NCBI RefSeq assembly: GCF_014126615.1
Contig: NZ_CP059897.1
Location: 1,318,060 to 1,382,059 of the forward strand
DNA: 64,000 nucleotides
Source of the DNA: Ciceribacter thiooxidans
GTDB lineage: Bacteria > Pseudomonadota > Alphaproteobacteria > Rhizobiales > Rhizobiaceae
Reading direction: 5' to 3'
This document shows, in pieces, positions 1 through 8,500 of this stretch. Under the pieces are notes generated by a model. That model did not search any database and was not told where the DNA came from. It saw only the letters and a program-made list of their open reading frames with translations. A program made the position numbers and the translations under genes. Positions within the stretch are counted from its first letter, which is position 1. The number at the start of each line of letters is the position of its first letter.

Positions 1-795
1 GTCGAAGCCGATTTCGGCGAGCGTTCCGAAGAAATCGTCCCACGGCACCTCGCCCTGGCCGATGTTCAGGTGCTGGTGCACGCGGGCGGTCGAGCCCGGC
101 GGGTTGACGATGTAGCGAAGACCGGACGAGGCCTTGTGGTTGAAGGTGTCGCCGACATGAACATGGGCGAGCACGTCCTTCGCCTCGCGCAGCATCGCCT
201 TGGTATCGTCGCCGAAATAGAAGGTATGCGGCGCGCAGTAGAGGAACCTGACGTGCTTCGAATTGACCGTCCGGATGATGTCGAGCGCCGGCTGCAGCGT
301 CTCGCACCAGTCTTCCGGATGCGGCTCGACATGCAGGTTGATCCCCTCGCGCTCGAAGATCGGCAGGAGCTCTTCCATCGAGCGCCACCAGGCATCCTCG
401 CAAGCCTCGATCATCGAACCGGTATGGCAGCAGTAGCACGAGCCCTTGTCGGGATGCGGTCCACGGCCGAACTCCGAGTTCATCGTGTCGACTTCCAGCT
501 CCACCGAGATCTCGATCGCCCGCTTCCAGTGCTTCACCGCCGCCTTGCGCTCAGTCTCGTCGTTCGAGGCCCAGCGGTACATCGGCAGCAGCGAGGCGAT
601 CTTTACGTTTTCGGCGGCGAGCGCCTTCTTGAACGAACGGATGCGCTCAGGAAACACCCGCGGCGCCTTGAACCATTCGAGAAAGTCCGCTCGGGGCGAC
701 AGTTCGATCCATTCGTAGCCGAGCTCCCGGACTTTGGCCGGAAGCGCCTCGAGGCTCAGATGTCGATGCATGAATGGGTCGAGCGCGATGCGCAT
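1..795 (-). CDS. Sugar phosphate isomerase/epimerase (partial, C-terminus beyond left edge)
   Basis: An open frame runs from ATG at 795 to base 1 without a stop (265 codons), so the C-terminus lies outside the window. The start has a strong ribosome site (GGAGG, 5 bases upstream). The protein begins MRIALDPFMHRHLSLEALP and has the layout of xylose-isomerase-like TIM barrels (AP endonuclease family 2). Acidic and histidine positions expected for divalent metal binding are visible, such as the segments LHVEPHPEDW and LAHVHVGDTFNH. Such enzymes interconvert keto-sugars or inositol derivatives; the substrate cannot be read from sequence. The LacI regulator gene lies immediately upstream in the same direction, with operator-like sites in between, so the two probably belong to one regulon. 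Confidence 0.85.
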   Translation of the reverse strand, partial: MRIALDPFMHRHLSLEALPAKVRELGYEWIELSPRADFLEWFKAPRVFPERIRSFKKALAAENVKIASLLPMYRWASNDETERKAAVKHWKRAIEISVELEVDTMNSEFGRGPHPDKGSCYCCHTGSMIEACEDAWWRSMEELLPIFEREGINLHVEPHPEDWCETLQPALDIIRTVNSKHVRFLYCAPHTFYFGDDTKAMLREAKDVLAHVHVGDTFNHKASSGLRYIVNPPGSTARVHQHLNIGQGEVPWDDFFGTLAEIGFD

Positions 796-991
796 GGTTG
801 CCTCCTTGTCCTCGGTCCACGTTTCAGGAAGGCGCGCGTAGCCGCCGGCGGAGGTCCATGGAACTTCCGTCGCCGACGATGTCAGGATGTCGTTTGTCCC
901 GGCAGGACGCCTTCCCGTCTCCGCCGGTGAGGACAATTTCTCACCTCCGGGCGGCCGTCAACGCGGCGCGACGTCGGGAACCCATCAACCG

Positions 992-1030
992 TGATAGAAA
1001 GGAATCATGCCGGTCTGATAGCTTCTATCA
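992..1030. promoter_or_regulatory. Candidate LacI-type operator pair upstream of the isomerase
   Basis: Bases 1016-1030 read TGATAGCTTCTATCA, a perfect palindrome (TGATAG-N3-CTATCA). A related copy, TGATAGAAAGGAATCA, lies at 992-1007, 24 bases away. The same TGATAGAA element recurs at 2080-2097 in front of the neighbouring LacI gene. The sites lie between the LacI stop codon and the isomerase start, about 200 bases before the latter. The rest of this 240-base gap also has a 6-bp inverted repeat, GGTGAG-N8-CTCACC, at 926-945. Assignment to the adjacent regulator is inferred from repetition and position. Confidence 0.45.
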
Positions 1031-1035
1031 TTTCA

Positions 1036-2064
1036 TCAAAGACTCTCAGGAACCCAGAGATGGGCAGGCAGAAAACGTTGCCCCGGCGTCTCCGCCATTC
1101 CGTGCTCTATCGTATGGACCATCGTCGCGATGAGGTCGGCACAAAGCTCCGGCAGAGGCGTCTGGAAGACGCCGGAGATGCGTCGCTCCAGAAGCGCTTG
1201 CCGCGATTCCGGCGTCAGCTCGTTCACCAAGCAGACGATCTTCTCGCTTTTGTTCCCCTCCCGCAGGGCCTCGATCACACCTTCCATTCCGCCGCCGATG
1301 CAATAGATGCCGACAAGGTCGTGGTGTTTCGAAACGGTATCCATCACCAGTTCATAGGTGAGACGCCTCGTCTCCAGCGTGATCAGGGCATCCATGACCT
1401 CGAAGTCCGGCGCGTATTCCCGCATATAGGCGCGAAACCCGGTCTCGCGCAGCGAGTGGCCATGGAAGCGATGGCCGCCGAGGAGCAGCAGCACCTTGCC
1501 GGGCGTGTGCGACAGCTTGGAGATCATCCAGGCCGCGGTCCGGCCGACCTTCATGTTGTTTGCACCGAGATAAGCCTCCCGCACGCCCGGGGCGAAATCC
1601 GAAAGCAGGGAAAAGGTCGGAATTCCGCTCGTTCGCAAGAGGGTGACGGCCGACGTGACGTCATGGTGGTCCGGCCCCGTGGCGCCGACGGCGTGCACCT
1701 TACCCTTCATGCCGAGCAGCAGGTCGGCAAGCTCGGCCGGCTCCCCCGACCGTGCATACTGTACCTGAACGTTGAGCCGTCGGTCCTTCATGGCAAGCGC
1801 TGCGCCCTCCAGCTTCTCTGCGAAAACCTGGTAGAAGGCGTGCCGCTCCTTCCGAAGGATGAAGCCGAGATTATAAACGGGAAGATCCGCCAGCATGCGC
1901 TGCCGGATGACGTTGGTCGCGTGAAACCCTATCTTTTCGGCGGCGGCATAAACCCGTCGTGACGTTTCTTCCCGAACCGGCAGCCGGGCATTGAGTACGC
2001 GGTCGACGGTCGCGACGCTGACCCCCGCCGCCTGAGCGACATCCGCAATCGTCGGCCGCTTCAT
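1036..2064 (-). CDS. LacI family transcriptional regulator
   Basis: A 342-residue DNA-binding repressor-type protein. The N-terminus carries the LacI helix-turn-helix (MKRPTIADVAQAAGVSVATV), followed by a hinge and a periplasmic-binding-protein-like effector domain that probably senses a sugar. I chose ATG 2064 because GGGGGTG lies just upstream; the frame is open 11 codons further, to 2097, but that extension has no ribosome site and would run into the operator. The next gene downstream is the sugar-phosphate isomerase. A palindrome starts 16 bases before the start codon, which suggests autoregulation. VDRVLN replaces the more usual VSRALN in the recognition region. Confidence 0.9.
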   Translation of the reverse strand: MKRPTIADVAQAAGVSVATVDRVLNARLPVREETSRRVYAAAEKIGFHATNVIRQRMLADLPVYNLGFILRKERHAFYQVFAEKLEGAALAMKDRRLNVQVQYARSGEPAELADLLLGMKGKVHAVGATGPDHHDVTSAVTLLRTSGIPTFSLLSDFAPGVREAYLGANNMKVGRTAAWMISKLSHTPGKVLLLLGGHRFHGHSLRETGFRAYMREYAPDFEVMDALITLETRRLTYELVMDTVSKHHDLVGIYCIGGGMEGVIEALREGNKSEKIVCLVNELTPESRQALLERRISGVFQTPLPELCADLIATMVHTIEHGMAETPGQRFLPAHLWVPESL

Positions 2065-2079
2065 CGGCACCCCCGAAGA

Positions 2080-2097
2080 ATGATAGAATTCCATCAT
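2080..2097. promoter_or_regulatory. Candidate operator in the LacI/GST divergent region
   Basis: ATGATAGAATTCCATCAT is an 18-base palindrome with one mismatched pair, centred on GAATTC. It shares TGATAGAA with the sites at 992-1030. Another half-site, TGATAGAAAT, occurs at 2166-2175. The whole 301-base gap between the divergent LacI and GST genes (2065-2365) holds no convincing open frame; I read it as their shared regulatory region. The binding protein is inferred to be the adjacent LacI regulator. Confidence 0.5.
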
Positions 2098-2365
2098 AGC
2101 CTTGCACAGTCCGTCCTAAAGGGCGAGCAAAAAACGTAATCGAGGTCGAAGCCGAGATCTCGGCCTGATAGAAATCTCGCCTCGTGTTGCGAGGAGAAGT
2201 TCTCCTCGCGCTGTGTCCCCGCTGCTCTATCTTGCGGACCGATCCCTCTGCTAGACGAGTGCATGCATCCCCCGGGGCGGCCATTCGCACTCCGGTCTTC
2301 CAAGGGGATCATCGCTCGCCCGGCATTCGGGCCCTTCCAAGAATTCGAAGAAAGAGGCGCATTCC

Positions 2366-3067
2366 ATGGCAGATCTCTCCAGCTTCCCCATCACGCAGAA
2401 ATGGCCGCCGGCCGAGCCGGACATCATCCAGCTCTATTCGGTTGCGACGCCGAACGGCGTGAAGGTCTCGATTGCTCTCGAAGAGCTCGGTCTTCCTTAC
2501 GAGGCGCACAAGGTGAGCTTTTCCGAGAACGAGCAGAAGAGCCCGGAATTTACCTCGCTGAACCCGAACGGGCGCATTCCGGCGATGATCGATCCCAATG
2601 GTCCGGACGGACAGCCGATCGGCCTTTTCGAGTCCGGTGCAATCCTCATCTACCTCGCCGAGAAGACGGGCCGGCTGATCCCCGCGACGGCGCGGGAGCG
2701 CTACGAAACGCTCTGCTGGGTGATGTTCCAGATGGGGGGCGTCGGCCCGATGTTCGGCCAGTTCGGGCATTTCCACAAGTTCGCCGCCGACAAGGTCACG
2801 AACAACTCCTACCCTGTCGAACGCTACCGCGACGAAAGCAAGCGGCTGCTCGGCGTCCTGGAGGGCCGCCTCAAGGACCGGCAATATCTGATGGGCAACG
2901 ATTACACGATCGCCGATATCACCACCTTCCCCTGGATCTGGTGCGCCGATTTCTACTACGGCGGCCGCGAGGTGCTGGAATACGATCGCTTTCCTGCGGT
3001 GATGGCGTGGTTCGAGCGCTGCATGGCCAAGCCCGCAAGCCAGAAGGGGTTGACCGTCCCTGCCTGA
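2366..3067 (+). CDS. Glutathione S-transferase family protein (YghU/Nu-class-like)
   Basis: A 233-residue two-domain GST. The N-terminal thioredoxin-like domain runs to about residue 100, with the start of the fold at IIQLYSVATPNGVKVSIALEE and the glutathione-contacting segment GLFESGAILIYLAE. An all-helical C-terminal domain follows, with DYTIADITTFPW as the conserved N-capping region. The TPNG at the usual active-site position resembles YghU/YfcG-type enzymes, which work as disulfide-bond oxidoreductases with glutathione; that subclass call is from resemblance only. The start follows AAGAAAGAGGCG. The gene stands alone, divergent from LacI and convergent with the siderophore operon. Confidence 0.88.
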   Translation: MADLSSFPITQKWPPAEPDIIQLYSVATPNGVKVSIALEELGLPYEAHKVSFSENEQKSPEFTSLNPNGRIPAMIDPNGPDGQPIGLFESGAILIYLAEKTGRLIPATARERYETLCWVMFQMGGVGPMFGQFGHFHKFAADKVTNNSYPVERYRDESKRLLGVLEGRLKDRQYLMGNDYTIADITTFPWIWCADFYYGGREVLEYDRFPAVMAWFERCMAKPASQKGLTVPA

Positions 3068-3105
3068 GCGCAGGCGCAAGGCAACGTGAGAACTGCATTC
3101 GAGTT

Positions 3106-3132
3106 CCCGCCGGCTCAGCAAAGGCCGGCGGG
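3106..3132. terminator. Hairpin between convergent GST and PPTase genes
   Basis: CCCGCCGGC at 3106-3114 and GCCGGCGGG at 3124-3132 form a perfect 9-bp GC-rich stem with a 9-base loop. The PPTase stop codon lies inside the loop. The position between two convergent genes fits a bidirectional terminator. Neither side has a T-tract, so intrinsic termination is not certain. Confidence 0.5.
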
Positions 3133-3867
3133 ATCCGTTGCCGCCGCGACAACGCTGACGGGGGTATTGCCCCGGCGCTGCACCACGAGCGCAAGCCGAT
3201 GAGCCTCGCCAGGCGCGAACTCGAAAATCTGCCAGGGTCCGGCATCCTCCGGCCGTTCGAAGAGAGCCTTCCGCGAGGCAATCTGAAATGCGGGCCTGTC
3301 CAGCCGTCCCGACAATCCCTCGCCGGTCGCCTTGAAATAGGCTTCCTTGAGCGTCCAGAGCCGGAAAAACATCGCACGGTATCCATCACCCGCAGCCCTT
3401 CCAAGCATCGCCCGTTCGCCCGGCGCAAAGCGTTCGGCGATGGCCGATGACGGCTCACCGTCGCCTGCCTCGACGTCGACGCCGACCGGAACGCCCGCGA
3501 TTGCGCAGGCGACCAGACGGCGGGTGTGCGAGATGTTGAAGTGAGGTCGCAGTCGGAGATGGGAGGCCGCAAGGGCAGGTTTGCCGAACGGGCCGGTCTC
3601 GAATGCCCAGGCCCTCGGGTCCCCGCCGAGCGCCTCGCTCAGCATATGGCGGAGCAGCGCATGGGCCGCGACATAGGCGGCTTGGTCCGCCCGATTACGG
3701 AAGCGCATTGCCCGGGCTTGCTCCGACGGGTCGAGGAGAGCGAACCACTGTTCCAGGCGCAGCGCTTCCACGTCAACCATCCGCATCCATCGGAGTTGTA
3801 CGCTGCGCGGACGAAGCGAGGTCTCAGACGGCACGGCGCAGTCTCCCTCGGCGTACGCTCCTGCCAC
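3115..3867 (-). CDS. 4'-phosphopantetheinyl transferase (Sfp/EntD type)
   Basis: Converts apo carrier domains to the holo form by moving phosphopantetheine from CoA to a serine. Here the targets would be the free aryl carrier protein and the T domain of the synthetase. The family signatures are present: VGVDVE (magnesium-binding D131) and WTLKEAYFK (residues about 171-179, with the KEA and second lysine). I chose GTG 3867 because AAGGGAGG precedes it at good spacing, giving 250 residues, normal for Sfp-type enzymes. The frame is open to 3999, but the extra residues look non-coding and overlap the esterase. It is the last gene of the siderophore operon. Confidence 0.9.
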   Translation of the reverse strand: MAGAYAEGDCAVPSETSLRPRSVQLRWMRMVDVEALRLEQWFALLDPSEQARAMRFRNRADQAAYVAAHALLRHMLSEALGGDPRAWAFETGPFGKPALAASHLRLRPHFNISHTRRLVACAIAGVPVGVDVEAGDGEPSSAIAERFAPGERAMLGRAAGDGYRAMFFRLWTLKEAYFKATGEGLSGRLDRPAFQIASRKALFERPEDAGPWQIFEFAPGEAHRLALVVQRRGNTPVSVVAAATDPAGLC

Positions 3868-3925
3868 CTGCCCTCCCTTCCCCGCGCCGGTTCGGCGGAC
3901 ACCAGACTGCCTTGCGAACAACCCC

Positions 3926-4828
3926 TCAATCGCCGTCGAAGAAGGCAAAGCGCAAGGCGCGCGGCAGGCAGGTGACGAGTGAGCTCGAATGCTCGCCATC
4001 CGCCTCGATATCGCAGCGCACAGTCACCCCGCCGCCACAGGCTTCCGCGAAATGCTCCGAGAATGCCTTCACATTGCCGATCATGGCGCGGCGACGGCGG
4101 AGCGAAGCGTAGGACGCGTTTGCGGCGAGATTTGCCTGCCACGGAGCCGGTTCTTCCTCCCACTGGCCAACTGTCAGATAGGCGCGACTGCAGCCGTCGA
4201 AGGTGTCGCGCCGTCCGGCGAGCCGCCGGAGCATCGCTTCACGCCCCCACCAGATGGAGGGACTGACCGCCAGGAACGCCCGGAACGCCTGCGGCCACTG
4301 ACAGAGCCAGTCGAGGACGAGATACCCGGCGAGCGAATGGCCGAGCAGCGCGGAGAAATCCGCGCGGACCGGAAATCTCGTTCTGATGAAGGGCTTCAAC
4401 CGGCTCTCGACGAAATCGATGAAAGCCGCCTGGCCGCCATAACAGGTACTCGCCTGCCATCCGGCATCGGAGATTTCGGGCGGGCCACGGGTGAAGTCCT
4501 CGTAGCGACGGTCGAGATCGTAGCCCGGGCCATCCGGATAGCCGATGCCGACCACCACCATCGGATGGATACCGCTCGCGTTCGGTCGACGTGCGAGGCG
4601 CCGCAGTGTCTCCACAACGAGCAGGAAATCGGCATTCGCATCCAGCAGGTAGAGGACGGGAAAGCCGCCGGGCGGAACCTCCACCGCCGGCACATGGACG
4701 AAGATCTCGTGCCTTCGACCGTCGGCGCCGGGCAGCGGGAAGCGCTCGCAATCCGGAACCATCAGGCTGCCGCCGGGCGGCCGGGCACGATCGAACGCAT
4801 GAAAACGCCTTGTCTTGTTGTCAGCCAC
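3926..4828 (-). CDS. Siderophore esterase (IroE/Fes-like alpha/beta hydrolase)
   Basis: A 300-residue esterase-D/IroE-type hydrolase. It has the nucleophile elbow GHSLAG (Ser165), the family segment GIGYPDG (96-100) and a late histidine in DGEHSSS (His280). In enterobactin-type systems such enzymes cleave the serine trilactone to release iron in the cytoplasm or trim the molecule before export. No signal peptide is seen, so a cytoplasmic role is favoured. The start is GTG; its GTGGCTGA overlaps the stop of entA by 8 bases, which indicates translational coupling. An ordinary esterase is the alternative, but the operon position makes siderophore hydrolysis likely. Confidence 0.87.
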   Translation of the reverse strand: MADNKTRRFHAFDRARPPGGSLMVPDCERFPLPGADGRRHEIFVHVPAVEVPPGGFPVLYLLDANADFLLVVETLRRLARRPNASGIHPMVVVGIGYPDGPGYDLDRRYEDFTRGPPEISDAGWQASTCYGGQAAFIDFVESRLKPFIRTRFPVRADFSALLGHSLAGYLVLDWLCQWPQAFRAFLAVSPSIWWGREAMLRRLAGRRDTFDGCSRAYLTVGQWEEEPAPWQANLAANASYASLRRRRAMIGNVKAFSEHFAEACGGGVTVRCDIEADGEHSSSLVTCLPRALRFAFFDGD

Positions 4829-5588
4829 GCAGGGTCGCGCCTCCGTCCACGTAGAGATCGGCCATCGTGATATGCCCCGCCTGGTCCGAGAGAAGGAAGA
4901 TCACGGCGTTAGCGATGTCCTCCGGCATGGCGAGTTTCTTCAGCGGAATGCCCGTTCGGTAACTCGCAAGGTCACCCTCGATCACCCGTTCTTCTGCGGC
5001 AGGCATGGTCCACATGCCCGTCTGCATCGGCGTCAGTGTCGAGCCGGGTGCAACGATGTTGCAGCGAACGCCATGCCCGGCCACCTCCAGACCGAGGCAG
5101 CGCACGAACATGGTCGCCGCCGCCTTCGAGGCGGCATAGGCCGCCATGTTCTTCCGTGGAATGCCGGCCGCATTCGAACCGACGATGACGATGGCACCGT
5201 GCCCGCGTCGCGCCATGCGGGCGGCAAGCGTCCGGCAGACGAAGAAGGTGCCGTGGCAATTGACGTCGAAGACGCGGCGCCAGACGTCACCTGGAAGATC
5301 CACGATGGGCGTCGTATCCAGGATGCCGGCGACGTTTACGCCGAAGTCGAAGCCACCCATGTCCGCGTCCGCCGCGGCAATGACGCGCTGCACGGCGACC
5401 TCGTCGCTGACGTCGAGCGCCGTACCCCGCACCGGGCCTTCCGCGGCACCCCAGTCCGGTTCCGCCTGCCTGTCGGTCGCAAAGACCCGCACTCCGGATG
5501 CCACCAGTCCGTCGACCACGGCACGACCGATGCCGCCAGCCGCTCCCGTGACGAAAGCCGCCTTGCCTGCCAGACCCGTCAGTTGCAT
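4821..5588 (-). CDS. entA: 2,3-dihydro-2,3-dihydroxybenzoate dehydrogenase
   Basis: Third enzyme of 2,3-dihydroxybenzoate synthesis: NAD-dependent oxidation of 2,3-dihydro-2,3-dihydroxybenzoate to 2,3-DHB. It is a 255-residue classical SDR with cofactor motif TGAAGGIG (14-21), NVAG, catalytic Ser138 and Y151-x3-K155 (YAASK). The region GVRCNIVAPGSTLTPMQ closely follows E. coli EntA (GVRCNVVSPGSTDTDMQ), and the end ITMADLYVDGGATL matches as well. It overlaps the synthetase gene by 10 bases and the esterase by 8. The complete set of EntC, isochorismatase, EntE and EntA in one operon makes the assignment firm. Confidence 0.95.
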   Translation of the reverse strand: MQLTGLAGKAAFVTGAAGGIGRAVVDGLVASGVRVFATDRQAEPDWGAAEGPVRGTALDVSDEVAVQRVIAAADADMGGFDFGVNVAGILDTTPIVDLPGDVWRRVFDVNCHGTFFVCRTLAARMARRGHGAIVIVGSNAAGIPRKNMAAYAASKAAATMFVRCLGLEVAGHGVRCNIVAPGSTLTPMQTGMWTMPAAEERVIEGDLASYRTGIPLKKLAMPEDIANAVIFLLSDQAGHITMADLYVDGGATLRG

Positions 5589-8500
5589 CCTTGATCCTCC
5601 CGGGCCGCCATTTCCGCTGCGAGAAGCGGTGCGATCACGTCCACCGCCGGCGGCGCCGTCAATTCGGCGTGGATGAACGGCACCTGATATTCGTTCACGC
5701 CCTCCGCATAGGGTCCCCAGTCCGCCGGCGACAACAACTTCGTAGCGGAGGGCACTGCGGCTACATGCAGAATCGTGCCGGGATAGGTCTCGTGGACATG
5801 CTCGCGTACAAGGCGATTGTTGCCGCCCACCACCCGCATGATGCCCTCGAAGGCCGCCTCCGGCAGCGCTGCGAACGGGCTTTCCGCATGGCGGAGGAAA
5901 TCCCTGACCGCATCCCGCGTCATCGGCAGGTCGAGAAGCCGGTCGGGATCATGGCCTGAAATAGCGAGAAGTGCCTTCAGTCCGGCGTCCGGGCCGGGGT
6001 CCGGCTCGTTGCGCCAGCAGTCGGCCGGATAGGAATCCAGCATGGCGAGGCAGCCGACGGAGTGGCCCGATCGGAAGAGTGCATTTGCAACCGCATGCGC
6101 GATGATGCCTCCCACCGACCAGCCGCAGAGATGCACCGGCCGGGCGCCGGCTATCTCGCCTATGCGCCGGGCGTATTGGAGCGCCATGGTCTGCAGGCTC
6201 TCGGGGCCGGGACGGCCGGAATCGATCGCGTCGGCCTGGATGCCCCAGACCGCACGCTCGCCGGCGAGAGCGCGCGCATAGCCGCCGTAGCACCAGGCAA
6301 TGCCGCCGGCCGGGTGGATCATGAAGAGCGGCGGCGCATCATTGTCAGTGGCATTCAGCCTGATCATCGGCTGCAAGCCGTTGTCCTCCGCCCTCGCCTC
6401 GCCGTCGAGATGGGCGGCAAGCCGCTTCACCGTCGGGTGGCGAAACAAGGTCCCGAGCCCGATATCGCGACCGACGAGGCGGCCGAGCTGTTGCACGAGG
6501 CGTACCGCCAGCAGCGAATGGCCGCCGACGGCAAAAAAGTCGTCGTCGCGGCTGATCGGTTCAACGGGTCCCAGGAGGCTGGTGAACAGATCAGCGAGGA
6601 TCTGTTCCGTGCCCGGCAGGGGCGGCTCTCCCGTCCCCGTCGAAAACCGCGGCGACGGCAGGGCCTTGCGGTCAAGCTTGCCGTTCGAGGACAGCGGCAT
6701 GGCGTCGAGCCGGATCAACTGCGCGGGGATCATGTAGTCCGGAAGGAGGCCATCCAGATGCCGTCGCAGCGCCGGTTCACCGACGCCGGCTGAGGCGACA
6801 TAATAGCCAACGATCCGTTTCTCCGGCCCCGCCTGATGCAGGATCACGACGGACTGGGTAACGTGCGGATGGGAAAGGATAGCAGCCTCTATCTCGCCGA
6901 GTTCGATCCTGAGACCGCGCAGCTTGATCTGGTTGTCCAGCCTGCCGAGATAATCGATCGCGCCGTCCGGCCGCAGCCGCGCAAGGTCGCCCGTGTCGTA
7001 CATACGCTCGCCTTTGTGGAAAGGGTCCGCCACAAAGCGTTCGGCGGTGAGATCGTGCCGCCCGACATATTCGCGGGCAAGCTGCACGCCGGCGATATAG
7101 AGCCGTCCTGCCACCCCCGGCGGCACCGGCCTCAGGCGTCCGTCGAGGACGTAAAGACGAGTGTTCCAGACGGGCAAGCCGATCGGAACGGGATTGGAAC
7201 CATCGTCAGGAGACGCCGTCCAGTAGCTGACGTCGACCGCGGCCTCGGTCGGGCCGTAGAGATTGTGAAGTTCGGCGGAGATCTCGCGATGGAAGCGGTC
7301 CCGCAGATCGGCCGTCAGTTCCTCGCCGCTTGCAAAGACGCGCCGCAGCGAAAGACCCCGCGCCTTCGGCTCCGACACGAAGGCCGAGAGCATCGACGGA
7401 ACGAAGTGCGCAGTCGTCACGCTGTTCTCCCGGATGAGGCGCGCCAGCCATTCGGGATCCCTTTGCGCCTCCGGCGGCGCCATCACCAGGGTCCCGCCCG
7501 CAAAGAAGGAGAGGAAGAATTCCCAGACCGAGACGTCGAAGGTCATCGGGGTCTTCTGCAGGATGATGTCGTCAGCCGAAAAGCCGTAATGGGTCTTCAT
7601 CCATTCCAGCCGGTTGACGATGGCGCGGTGTTCGACGAGCACCCCCTTGGGCTCACCGGTCGAGCCAGAGGTGAAGATCACATAGGCCGCGTCGCCGGGA
7701 GCGACGGTCGGAAGCGCGCCAGCCGATGTTTCGGTTTCCCAGGCGGAAGGGGCAAGCACCGGCAGGTCCCCGATCAGCATGCCGTCGGGCGCGAGTGCCA
7801 GAATCGGCGTGCCGCGGGCAAGCATGCGTTCGATCCGCTCGGCCGGATGGGAGAGATCGACGGGCATGTAGGCGGCACCGCTCCGCAAGATGGCGACAAG
7901 TCCGATCAAAAGCTCCGTCGAGCGCGGCAGCGCCACGGCGACGCGTCGGTCGCGACCGGCGCCGGCCGCGATCAGCTGCCGGGCGAGCGCCGCCGAGCGG
8001 CGGTCCAGCTCGGCGTAGCTCAGGCTTTCGCCGTCGAAGCGAACGGCCTCGCGCCCGGCGTGGTCGGCGAAGGCCTTCTCGATCACCTCCACGAGCGTCG
8101 CCGGTGTCACCGCGTGAGCGGTGTCGTTGAGCGTTCCGATCAGCCATGCGGCTTCGGAATCCGTGACCGTCGGGACATCGCCAAGCGTGCCGTCGGCGAG
8201 CGCCGCCGCGACCGACCGGTCGAGAAAATGCAGGAAGCGTTCCGCATGCGCACGGACCTCCGCCAGGCCGTAGAGGTCCGGATTGGCGTCGATCTCGACC
8301 GTCAGGTTCTCCCGCATCGGATCCCCGCGGAACGAGAAGGTGATGTCGTCGACGGGACCGGTCCCGAGCCGCTCGGTCGCGACTGCGGTGCCCTCCAGTT
8401 TCAGATCCTCCTCGTAGGGCAGGACGTTGACCAGCGGCCCGAACAGCCGCCGCTGACCACCGCCGAGATCGAGATCGCGACGGATGTGCTCATGGCGATA

